Assembly (NCBI GenBank): GCA_945890735.1 | Contig: CAMDCZ010000051.1 | Span: 1-12,351, forward strand | Source of the DNA: Bordetella parapertussis | Lineage (GTDB): Bacteria; Pseudomonadota; Gammaproteobacteria; Burkholderiales; Burkholderiaceae_C | Reading direction: 5' to 3' | Length of the DNA stretch: 12,351 nucleotides | Shown: one piece after another, positions 1-6,150 of the stretch | How the letters are laid out: the number at the start of each line of letters is the position of its first letter | Numbering within the stretch: the first letter of the stretch is position 1 | The notes under the pieces: model-generated | What the model was told of the DNA's origin: nothing | The model's database searches: none | The model's input: only the letters and a program-made list of their open reading frames with translations | Program-made: the position numbers and the translations under genes

Positions 1-2
1 AG

Positions 3-99
3 TTGACGAGCCTTGACCCCAGCACTGGCTCCACAGTTAGGGCTGCTTGGTTCCCCACCTGACCCGGTTGGCCGCTTCACCATGTGGGAAGGCCCGTCA
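3..99 (-). ncRNA. ffs: 4.5S RNA of the signal recognition particle (small bacterial SRP RNA)
   Basis: This RNA binds the Ffh GTPase and targets nascent inner-membrane proteins to the translocon. Read on the minus strand, bases 63 to 41 give the family signature GUCAGGUGG-GGAA-CCAAGCAGCC: the helix 8 symmetric loop bases flanking a GGAA tetraloop, which contact the Ffh M domain. The two ends close perfectly: bases 99-89 (UGACGGGCCUU) pair with 14-4 (AAGGCUCGUCA), including one G-U pair. This gives a hairpin of roughly 96 nt, the usual length for the small SRP RNA without an Alu domain. The RNA is transcribed divergently from dnaX. The exact 3' end is inferred from the stem; it could run past the left edge of the window. 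Confidence 0.93.
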
Positions 100-105
100 G
101 CGGAA

Positions 106-111
106 ATTGTA
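106..111 (-). promoter_or_regulatory. -10 element of the ffs promoter
   Basis: On the minus strand these bases read TACAAT, a 5/6 match to the sigma70 -10 consensus. They lie 6-7 bases before the predicted 5' end of the SRP RNA at 98-99. A -35 at normal spacing would fall around 129-134, on top of the dnaX start codon, but no good TTGACA match is visible there. The ffs promoter and the dnaX translation start therefore appear to overlap. The call is an inference from position and the hexamer. Confidence 0.6.
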
Positions 112-118
112 CGCCCCG

Positions 119-124
119 TAGAAT
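119..124 (+). promoter_or_regulatory. candidate -10 element for dnaX
   Basis: The hexamer TAGAAT is a 5/6 match to the sigma70 -10 consensus. It ends exactly six bases before the dnaX ATG at 131, so transcription would begin at or next to the A of the start codon. No convincing -35 is seen at 16-18 bp spacing, so this could be chance. It is listed because dnaX needs a promoter between its start and the divergent ffs gene, or inside ffs, and no better hexamer was noticed. Confidence 0.3.
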
Positions 125-130
125 GACCGG

Positions 131-1687
131 ATGTCTTATCTGGTGCTGGCCCGCAAATACCGTCCCAAAACTTTCGAACAGTTGGTGGGGCAATCGCACG
201 TCGTGCAGGCGCTCACCAATGCCCTGCGCTCGCAGCGCCTGCACCACGCCTACTTGTTTACCGGCACCCGCGGTGTGGGCAAAACAACGGTGTCGCGCAT
301 TTTGGCCAAATCCCTCAATTGCGAAACCGGCATCACCGACCAACCCTGCGGCGTTTGCGCGGCTTGCACCGACATTGATGCGGGCCGTTTCGTGGATTAC
401 ACCGAGCTCGATGCCGCCTCCAACCGGGGGGTGGATGAAGTCCAGCAGTTGCTCGAGCAAGCGGTTTACAAACCGGTGCAAGGCCGCTTCAAGGTGTTCA
501 TGATCGACGAGGTGCACATGCTCAGCAACACCGCGTTCAACGCCATGCTCAAAACCTTGGAAGAACCGCCTGCGTATTTGAAATTTGTGCTGGCCACCAC
601 CGACCCGCACAAGGTACCGGTGACCGTGTTGTCCCGCTGCTTGCAGTTCAATTTGCGTCCCATGGCCCCTGAAACCATCGTTGAACATTTGGGGCAGGTG
701 CTGGGGGACGAACACATCCAGGCCGACGTGCAAGCCCTGCGCCTGATCGCCCGTGCGGCGCGTGGCTCGATGCGCGACGCCTTGTCCCTCACCGACCAAG
801 CCATTGCCTTTGGCAACGGTGCCTTGCAAGAGCCGACCGTGCGCGACATGCTCGGCAGCGTGGACCGCAGCCATGTGTTTACCTTCATTGAGGCTTTGGC
901 CCGGGGCGATGGCCTGACCGTGGTCAATACCTGTGAGTCGCTGCGCCAACTCGGTTTGTCAGCCAGTTCGCTGCTGGAAGAAATGAGCATGGTGTTGCAG
1001 CGCATGGCGGTCTGCCAAGCCGTGCCGGACCTGAGCTCGGCGCAAACCGACCCCGACCCGGACGCTTTGCGCATCGCCGCTTTGGCCCAGCAAATGCCAG
1101 CCGATGAAACCCAACTGCTCTACAGCCTGTGTTTGCATGGCCGCGCAGAGCTTGGCCTCGCGCCCGATGAATACGCCGCGCTCAGCATGGTGCTGTTGCG
1201 GCTCTTGGCCTTCAAGCCCGCGGGCGAGGCTGAAAAAAAAACACTGAAATTCACTGAGCCGCCCGTAGCAGCCCCTGCAGCCGACACCTGGCAAGCCACA
1301 GCCTTGGGTGAAGACTGGCAGGGCGTGGTGCAAGACTTGGTGAAAGCCCAGCTGATTCAGGCCATGGCACGCGAACTGGCGATGCAATCGCAGCTGGTCC
1401 AAAAAGACCCTTCTCGGTGGTTGCTGCAAGTCGAGCGTGAATCCCTCAACACCCCCAGCAACCAAGAGCGATTGCAACTGGCCTTGCAGTCCTTGGGTCA
1501 TGCGGTTGAGATCGAGGTGCAAATTGGCCCGGTCCACGACACCCCAGGCAAACGGATCAGTGCCCACAAAATCGAGCAACAGCAGGCAGCTGAAGCCGCT
1601 GTCATGAACGACCCCGCGATTCAAAAGCTGATCCAAGATTACGATGCCAAAATCGTTCCTGGTTCCATCAAACCCTTAGCTCACTGA
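131..1687 (+). CDS. dnaX: DNA polymerase III subunits tau and gamma (clamp loader)
   Basis: AAA+ ATPase of the replicative clamp loader, which opens and loads the DnaN sliding clamp; the full-length tau form also tethers the polymerase core. The N-terminus is textbook: RKYRP at 8-12, Walker A GTRGVGKT at 45-52, zinc ligands C64, C73, C76 and C79, Walker B with D126-E127, and the SRC arginine-finger motif at 168-170. The AAA+ and collar region (domains I-III) runs to about residue 370. The polymerase-binding C-terminal domain appears to be residues 389-518. The protein has 518 residues against 643 in E. coli, because the linker domain IV is reduced to about 20 residues. An A9 tract at codons 368-371 could produce a gamma form (see separate entry). 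No Shine-Dalgarno sequence precedes the ATG. The gene heads an apparent operon with ybaB and recR. Confidence 0.97.
   Translation: MSYLVLARKYRPKTFEQLVGQSHVVQALTNALRSQRLHHAYLFTGTRGVGKTTVSRILAKSLNCETGITDQPCGVCAACTDIDAGRFVDYTELDAASNRGVDEVQQLLEQAVYKPVQGRFKVFMIDEVHMLSNTAFNAMLKTLEEPPAYLKFVLATTDPHKVPVTVLSRCLQFNLRPMAPETIVEHLGQVLGDEHIQADVQALRLIARAARGSMRDALSLTDQAIAFGNGALQEPTVRDMLGSVDRSHVFTFIEALARGDGLTVVNTCESLRQLGLSASSLLEEMSMVLQRMAVCQAVPDLSSAQTDPDPDALRIAALAQQMPADETQLLYSLCLHGRAELGLAPDEYAALSMVLLRLLAFKPAGEAEKKTLKFTEPPVAAPAADTWQATALGEDWQGVVQDLVKAQLIQAMARELAMQSQLVQKDPSRWLLQVERESLNTPSNQERLQLALQSLGHAVEIEVQIGPVHDTPGKRISAHKIEQQQAAEAAVMNDPAIQKLIQDYDAKIVPGSIKPLAH
1233..1257 (+). promoter_or_regulatory. dnaX slippage / programmed frameshift site (A9 tract)
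   Basis: Nine consecutive A residues at 1233-1241 lie in the reading frame as GAA AAA AAA ACA (E368 K369 K370 T371). A shift to the -1 frame, by ribosomal slippage or by transcripts with one extra A, adds N-T-E-I-H and stops at TGA 1255-1257, giving 375 residues. A shift to the +1 frame, for example by loss of one A, adds H and stops at TGA 1245-1247, giving 371 residues. Both products would end where domain III ends, as gamma should. A purine-rich stretch, GGGCGAGG at 1222-1229, sits just upstream and might act as an internal Shine-Dalgarno stimulator. No strong hairpin follows directly. Known dnaX genes use either ribosomal frameshifting (E. coli) or transcriptional slippage at A9 (Thermus); which applies here is inference. 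Confidence 0.65.
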
Positions 1688-1696
1688 AAGACACAC

Positions 1697-2029
1697 ATGT
1701 TCAACAAAGGACAACTCGCCGGCTTGATGAAACAAGCCCAGGCCATGCAAGACAACCTGAAAAAAGCCCAGGAAGAGCTGGCCTTCCTCGAAGTCACGGG
1801 AGAAGCAGGCTCAGGCATGGTTCAAATCCTCATGACATGCAAGCACCAGGTCAAGCGGGTGACGATTGATCCCAGTCTCATGACCGATGACAAAGACATG
1901 TTGGAGGACCTGATCGCGGCGGCTTACAACGATGCATCCCGCAAAGCGGAGGAAACCACTGAAGCCAAAATGGGCAAATTGACCGGCGGCATGCCCGGCT
2001 TGCCTGGCGGTTTGAAACTGCCTTTCTGA
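1697..2029 (+). CDS. ybaB: YbaB/EbfC family nucleoid-associated protein
   Basis: Small DNA-binding protein that dimerises in a tweezer-like shape and coats the nucleoid. At 110 residues it has the normal family length. It shows the typical N-terminal helix rich in Q, K and M (MKQAQAMQDNLKKAQEEL, residues 11-28), the beta region with G-VQILMTCKHQVKRVTIDP, and a Gly/Pro/Leu-rich tail ending GGLKLPF. It starts 9 bases after the dnaX stop codon with a weak GAAAGA upstream. Its stop overlaps the recR start by one base (TGATG at 2027-2031). The dnaX-ybaB-recR order is widely conserved in bacteria and suggests co-expression and a role linked to replication or repair. Confidence 0.95.
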   Translation: MFNKGQLAGLMKQAQAMQDNLKKAQEELAFLEVTGEAGSGMVQILMTCKHQVKRVTIDPSLMTDDKDMLEDLIAAAYNDASRKAEETTEAKMGKLTGGMPGLPGGLKLPF

Positions 2030-2625
2030 TGCGCGACCAGATCGCGCTGGAAGCCTTGGTCCAGGCCCTCAAGCGCTTGCCTGGGGTGGGCCAACGCTCT
2101 GCCTCGCGCATGGCTTTTCACCTGTTGCAACACGACCGCGAAGGCGCGCAGTTGCTCTCCCATGCTTTGTCGCACGCGGTGGACGCGGTGCGCCACTGCG
2201 CCCACTGCCATACCCTCACCGAATTCGAGGTCTGTGGTACCTGCCAAGACAGCACCCGCGACCTCACACGTTTATGCGTGGTGGAAACCCCAAGCGACCA
2301 ATCCGCCATGGAGCGCACCCAGGCTTACAAAGGCATGTACTTCGTCCTCATGGGCAAACTCAACCCGATCGAAGGGATTGGCCCCAAAGACATTGGCATG
2401 GCCAAACTGATCGAACGGGTGAGTGACGGTGTGGTGCAAGAGGTGATTTTGGCCACGAACTTCACGGCCGAAGGCGAGGCCACGGCCCATGTGTTGAGCG
2501 ATGTCTTCAAGCGCAAAGGCCTGGTGGTCACCCGTTTGGCTCGCGGTGTGCCGGTGGGCAGCGAACTGGAATATGTGGACTTGGGCACGATTGCCCATGC
2601 TTTGGTGGACCGCCGCAGCACCTGA
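2029..2625 (+). CDS. recR: Recombination protein RecR
   Basis: RecR works with RecO and RecF to load RecA on single-stranded DNA at gaps and stalled forks. At 198 residues it is full length. Visible parts are an N-terminal helix-hairpin-helix (LPGVGQRSASRMAFHLL, residues 17-33), a four-cysteine zinc finger (C57, C60, C69, C72) and a TOPRIM domain from about residue 80 to 175, with CVVETPSD near its start and the conserved GMYFVLMGKLNPIEGIGP region at 102-119. The ATG overlaps the ybaB stop codon, which implies translational coupling. No clear intrinsic terminator is seen in the 67 bases after its stop codon, so read-through into the next gene is possible. Confidence 0.97.
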   Translation: MRDQIALEALVQALKRLPGVGQRSASRMAFHLLQHDREGAQLLSHALSHAVDAVRHCAHCHTLTEFEVCGTCQDSTRDLTRLCVVETPSDQSAMERTQAYKGMYFVLMGKLNPIEGIGPKDIGMAKLIERVSDGVVQEVILATNFTAEGEATAHVLSDVFKRKGLVVTRLARGVPVGSELEYVDLGTIAHALVDRRST

Positions 2626-2672
2626 GGCAGGGGGTTTTACCAAGCGGGAAGCTACGGATGCGGTTTCGTTGT

Positions 2673-2691
2673 CAGACAGATAAGCTGTCTG
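2673..2691. repeat. Inverted repeat abutting the start codon of the binding-protein gene
   Basis: CAGACAG (2673-2679), a 5-base loop ATAAG, then CTGTCTG (2685-2691) form a perfect 7 bp stem, extendable by a U-G pair. The repeat ends one base before the first ATG at 2693 and covers the place where a Shine-Dalgarno would sit. It could be an operator for a repressor or an RNA hairpin that masks the ribosome site. It is not followed by a T run, so it is not an intrinsic terminator for recR. Confidence 0.5.
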
Positions 2692-2692
2692 G

Positions 2693-3757
2693 ATGATGTT
2701 GTCCCCGTCTCCATTGGTTCGTGCCAGCGGCATCCACCGCCGCCACTTCACCCAAGTCTTGCTGGGTGGCGCCCTTGGCGCATCGGTCGTGATGGCCCAA
2801 TCGCCCGGCGATTTGCCCAAACTCACGCTCTTGACCAACGACAGTTCGGCGCTCACCCATTTGCCGGTGCTGCTGGCAGAGCACCTGGGGTTTTTCAAAG
2901 CCGAAGGCTTGAGCGTGGATATCCTGGACCAAGCCAGCAGTGCGATGTCCGTGGAGTCCCTCAGTGGCGGCGGTCTGTTGGCCTGGTCTGCGCCGTTTGA
3001 CCATGTGCTGGCCATGCCACGCCATCCGGGTTCATGGGTGTCCATCATGCAAACCGGGCGCACCCCCCAGCTGGCCTTGGGCGTTAACCGCAAAACCCCG
3101 GCTTTTTTCAAACGCATGCCCGATCTGGCTGGGCGATTGGTTGGCGTCTTGGAACTGGATTCGCATGCCCGCCGCTGTGTCGATTACGCGATGGTGCTCG
3201 CTGGCGGGCGCCCAGCCTCGGTCAATTTCGTTGCCTTGGGCGGTGCCCCTGCAGCTGCGTTGGCACTGCGCAACGGCAGCGTCGATGCCTTGTGTGCCCC
3301 TGACCCCTTGATGACGCTGCTGGAAAAAAAAGCGGATATCGAGGTGGTGCGCAATTGGCGGGCCATCAAAGACAGCCAGCGCTTGTTTGCCGGGGCCATG
3401 CCCGGCAACTGCCTGATCGTGTCGCAAGCCATGCTGACCCAGCACCCCAAGATCTGCCAGGCCCTGGTCTTCGGCGTGGCACGGGCCATCAAATGGTTGC
3501 GCACGGCCGGTCCGACCGATTTATTGCGCCATATGCTTGACAACCCCATGTTCGTTGACCGGGCGATCTACCTCAATGCCGTTGACAACATGCGCGAGAG
3601 TTTTGCCACCGACGGGGTGATGAGCAACGATGCTGCACAAACAGCACTGCGTTTGCGCAATGTGCTGGAACCGCAATTCAAGTCAGCCCGCCGTGAACTG
3701 GCACCCCCTTACACCAATGAATTTGCGATGAGGGCGAGAAAACGGTTTTCCCTTTGA
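2693..3757 (+). CDS. ABC-type substrate-binding protein, NMT1/SsuA-like (orphan)
   Basis: Predicted periplasmic binding protein of the NMT1/THI5-SsuA-TauA fold, the group that feeds nitrate/sulfonate/taurine-type ABC importers. The first 36 residues look like a Tat signal: twin arginines in HRRHFTQ (residues 15-21), a hydrophobic stretch VLLGGALGASVV, and a likely cleavage after VMA at about residue 35. The mature part shows family features: LPVLLAEHLGFFKAEGLSVDI after the first strand, and in the second lobe GSVDALCAPDP (typically the motif that selects ligand). The ligand cannot be read from sequence. No ABC permease or ATPase gene lies beside it, so its partner is elsewhere or it acts alone. 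A tandem ATG ATG opens the frame; the second (2696) or TTG at 2699 would serve equally. It is convergent with the lytic transglycosylase gene. Confidence 0.8.
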   Translation: MMLSPSPLVRASGIHRRHFTQVLLGGALGASVVMAQSPGDLPKLTLLTNDSSALTHLPVLLAEHLGFFKAEGLSVDILDQASSAMSVESLSGGGLLAWSAPFDHVLAMPRHPGSWVSIMQTGRTPQLALGVNRKTPAFFKRMPDLAGRLVGVLELDSHARRCVDYAMVLAGGRPASVNFVALGGAPAAALALRNGSVDALCAPDPLMTLLEKKADIEVVRNWRAIKDSQRLFAGAMPGNCLIVSQAMLTQHPKICQALVFGVARAIKWLRTAGPTDLLRHMLDNPMFVDRAIYLNAVDNMRESFATDGVMSNDAAQTALRLRNVLEPQFKSARRELAPPYTNEFAMRARKRFSL

Positions 3758-3786
3758 AAACCCAGACGTCAGCGCGCGGGTTTTTT
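3757..3786. terminator. Probable bidirectional intrinsic terminator between convergent genes
   Basis: AAAACCC at 3757-3763 is complementary to GGGTTTT at 3778-3784, and the T run continues to 3786. On the minus strand the A run of the left arm becomes a shorter U tract, so the element could stop transcripts from both sides. The 14-base loop AGACGTCAGCGCGC is longer than usual, which lowers confidence. It overlaps the last bases of both coding regions, whose stop codons are only 11 bases apart. Confidence 0.45.
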
Positions 3787-5202
3787 GCGCCGTTTTTGGG
3801 GAGTGGCCTTGCTCTTCTTGGCTTTGGCCGGCAGCATCAGGGTCATTCTTTGGCCAGGCTTGAGAGTGGCATTGACCGCCATGTTGTTCCAGTCGGCCAC
3901 CTGTTCAGCACTGACCTTGTAACGTCTGGCCAGTGCCGCCAGGGACTCGCCTTTGCGTGCCTTGACCACTTTTTTGCGCAAACGCATCTCTGGCGTCAGG
4001 TTCAGTTGGCCGTTGTCAGCCACCTTGGCAGAGACATCTTTGTCATGGTTTTCGGAGCGGGGAACCAGCAAGGCTGAGCCTGCTTTGATCAGCATGCGCG
4101 GCGGTATTTTGTTCACCGCGCGCAGTTCTTCTTCACTCATGCCGAAGCGTTTGGCGGCCTCGGCCACTTTCATGGTTTTAGGGGCTACCCAAGCGGTCCA
4201 ACTGGCCAATTTGCCACTGTGGTCTTGCATGTTGCGAACGAATATTTCCGCGTTATCCCATGGCAGCAAAATGTCTGGGGTGCCCCCGGCGAGCAATACG
4301 GGACGGTGGGCAGACGGGTTGAGTGCCTTGAAATCATCCAGCGGCACCTCGGCAAGACTGGCGATCAAGGCCACATCCATATCCCGCGGCAAAGGCACAG
4401 TTTGAAAATAAGGGTGGTTCGGAATGACGGGCAGTTGCACGCCCATGGCTTGCGGGTTGGCCACCATGTTTTTCATGGCTTGGAGCTTGGGAACATACAG
4501 CCTCGTTTCCGCAGGCATCCGTAATTCTGTATAGACCAGGGGCGCGCCTGAACGCTTGTTTCGCGCCAATGCCTTGCCCACATTGCCTTCGCCCCAGTTG
4601 TAAGCCGCCAGCGCCAAATGCCAGTCGCCAAACATGCCGTGCAAACGCTGTAGGTAGTCCAACGCGGCGCGGGTCGAGGCCAACACATCTCGGCGGTCAT
4701 CGCGGAAGGCGTTTTGTTTCAGGTCAAAGTGTTTGCCGGTGCGAGGCATGAACTGCCACATGCCGCTGGCTTTGGCCGATGAAACGGCTTGCGGGTTGAA
4801 TGCGCTTTCAATGAATGGCAACAAGGCGAGCTCGGTGGGCATGTTGCGTGCCTCAAGCTCCTCAACGATGTGATAGAGGTACTTGCTAGAGCGAGCGGTC
4901 ATGCGCTCGATGTAGTCTGGACGCTGGGAATACCACCGTTCCCGGTCTTGCACCAGTTCCACCTCGAGGTCAGGCATGGCAAAACCGCGGCGAATGCGTT
5001 CCCACAGATCGGTGGGCACTTCCACTTGAGCGATCACTGAACCGGTCAAGGGGGAGGATTCAATGACAGACATGGCCTCGGCTGGCGCATCTGCCGCCAC
5101 TTCAGGGTCTTGCGCCCAAGACAAACAGGGAATCAAGAGCAGCAGGGCAAAAAAACAAATACGACGTTGTCTGGGCAAGGCGGTCATCGGGACTTTGGTC
5201 AT
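3769..5202 (-). CDS. mltD: Membrane-bound lytic murein transglycosylase D family protein with LysM repeats
   Basis: Cleaves the MurNAc-GlcNAc bond of peptidoglycan to form 1,6-anhydro-muropeptides during wall remodelling. From the ATG at 5202 the protein has 477 residues. A signal peptide covers residues 1-30 (RQRRICFFALLLLIPCLSWA, cut before QDPE). The SLT domain lies at about 100-240 with catalytic E132 in LLPFIESAFNPQAVS, then ASGMWQFMPRTG and LALAAYNWGEGNV. Two LysM-like peptidoglycan-binding repeats follow at about 334-381 and 411-457, then a very basic tail KKSKATPQKRRKKPAR. E. coli MltD is a lipoprotein, but here the only cysteine near the cleavage site is preceded by proline (LIPC), so a soluble periplasmic form is more likely. 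The frame stays open upstream to 5325, but that extension is not signal-like. ATG 5187 is an alternative start. No clear ribosome site precedes either. Confidence 0.9.
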   Translation of the reverse strand: MTKVPMTALPRQRRICFFALLLLIPCLSWAQDPEVAADAPAEAMSVIESSPLTGSVIAQVEVPTDLWERIRRGFAMPDLEVELVQDRERWYSQRPDYIERMTARSSKYLYHIVEELEARNMPTELALLPFIESAFNPQAVSSAKASGMWQFMPRTGKHFDLKQNAFRDDRRDVLASTRAALDYLQRLHGMFGDWHLALAAYNWGEGNVGKALARNKRSGAPLVYTELRMPAETRLYVPKLQAMKNMVANPQAMGVQLPVIPNHPYFQTVPLPRDMDVALIASLAEVPLDDFKALNPSAHRPVLLAGGTPDILLPWDNAEIFVRNMQDHSGKLASWTAWVAPKTMKVAEAAKRFGMSEEELRAVNKIPPRMLIKAGSALLVPRSENHDKDVSAKVADNGQLNLTPEMRLRKKVVKARKGESLAALARRYKVSAEQVADWNNMAVNATLKPGQRMTLMLPAKAKKSKATPQKRRKKPAR

Positions 5203-5265
5203 GAGGGCCTGAAAAGCGCAGGCAGAAACCCTCTGTGGGTGAATAGAATGGCCAGCCAACATACC

Positions 5266-5289
5266 GGCATGACGACTGGCATGAACGAC
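5266..5289. repeat. Imperfect tandem direct repeat in the mltD / methyltransferase divergent region
   Basis: GGCATGACGAC (5266-5276) and GGCATGAACGAC (5278-5289) are nearly identical units 12 bases apart. They lie inside the divergent interval of about 110 bases (5203-5313) between the chosen starts. Just upstream, TAGAAT at 5244-5249 could be a plus-strand -10, without a recognisable -35. The repeat may be a regulator site, or simply coding sequence if the methyltransferase starts further upstream. Little more can be said. Confidence 0.3.
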
Positions 5290-5313
5290 ATGCAAGCAGG
5301 GAAAAACACATTC

Positions 5314-6150
5314 ATGCAACCGCAAATTATAGGAAGTCCCGCCAGCTTGACGGATTGGCTGCGTTCACCCGCTGGCCTGTACCTGTCTGCATGGGAATGC
5401 AGCCAATTCGACCGGGCTGTGGCCGATGTGTTTGGCTTCCACGCCTTGCAATTGGGTGTGCCTGTTTTGCCGGCTTTGCGCAACAGCCGAATTCGCCATC
5501 GCTGGGTCGCCGATAACGAATGTTGGCCAGACGGGCCGGCCGATGCGCAGATCTTGCCAAACCCACCCGGATTGATGGCCGATGGCGTGGCCTTGCCTTT
5601 TGCCGACCAAAGCTTAGACCTGCTGGTGTTGCCACACACGCTGGAGTTCAGCCTTGATGCGCATGCCGCTTTGCGAGAAGTCGAGCGGGTGCTGGTGCCA
5701 GAGGGCAGGGTGGTGATCAGCGGCTTCAACCCGGTCAGCTTGTGGGGGCTGCGCACGCAGCGAGCCCGCTGGTATGCCCGCTTCGGCTGGGAACGTCCGT
5801 TTTTGCCGCCCACCCAGGACTTCATTGGCTATTGGCGGCTGCGCGACTGGCTAAGGCTGCTGAGTTTTGAGGTCGAGTCCGCGGAGTTTGGCTGCTACCG
5901 TCCCTCGGTGCAAAACCCCACTTGGCTCAAGCGATTTGCTTGGATGGACAAAGCGGGCGAGCGTTGGTGGCCCATTTTGGGGTCGGTGTATTTTCTGGTG
6001 GCCATCAAGCGGGTGCGCGGCATGCGCCTCATGAGTCCCGTTTGGAAGCAAGCCAAGGCCCGCGCTGGCAAGCCGGTGCCCACCGCCAATTCATCGGCCA
6101 ACGCCAGTGCCTCTGACAGGGTTGCCAGCAACCCCAAAGGGCGGTCATGA
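5314..6150 (+). CDS. YafS-like SAM-dependent methyltransferase (class I fold, degenerate motif I)
   Basis: Predicted class I methyltransferase of the group found next to rnhA in many Proteobacteria (yafS in E. coli); its substrate is unknown to me. From ATG 5314 it has 278 residues. The SAM-binding core is partial: the usual glycine-rich motif I is replaced by FGFHALQLG (about residues 40-48), while the later motifs are good: ADGVALPFADQSLDLLVLPHTLEF (split across residues 89-112) and REVERVLVPEGRVVISGFNP (121-140). The C-terminus after residue 245 is a basic, Ala/Ser/Pro-rich tail. ATG 5314 is preferred because AGGG lies 12 bases upstream and the length fits the fold; ATGs at 5269, 5281 and 5290 are in frame but lack a ribosome site. 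The gene ends in a four-base ATGA overlap with rnhA, so the two are co-translated. Confidence 0.85.
   Translation: MQPQIIGSPASLTDWLRSPAGLYLSAWECSQFDRAVADVFGFHALQLGVPVLPALRNSRIRHRWVADNECWPDGPADAQILPNPPGLMADGVALPFADQSLDLLVLPHTLEFSLDAHAALREVERVLVPEGRVVISGFNPVSLWGLRTQRARWYARFGWERPFLPPTQDFIGYWRLRDWLRLLSFEVESAEFGCYRPSVQNPTWLKRFAWMDKAGERWWPILGSVYFLVAIKRVRGMRLMSPVWKQAKARAGKPVPTANSSANASASDRVASNPKGRS

Noticed and set aside
77..949. A 290-residue minus-strand frame opposite dnaX and ffs
   Set aside because: Antisense to the AAA+ domain of dnaX and overlapping the SRP RNA; no coherent protein features.
1268..1278. GCAG-CCC-CTGC hairpin as the stimulator of dnaX frameshifting
   Set aside because: Four base pairs with a 3-base loop, 26 bases beyond the A tract, is too weak and too far to be a credible ribosomal pausing structure.
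3324..3331. A8 run in the binding-protein gene as a second slippage site
   Set aside because: It encodes ordinary Glu-Lys-Lys, and at least one alternative frame stays open for dozens of codons, with no functional domain boundary there. Unlike dnaX it makes no sensible short product.
5203..5325. N-terminal extension of the transglycosylase up to 5325
   Set aside because: The extra 41 residues place the clear signal peptide internally and would overlap the divergent gene's start region; the Met at 5202 just before the leader fits better.
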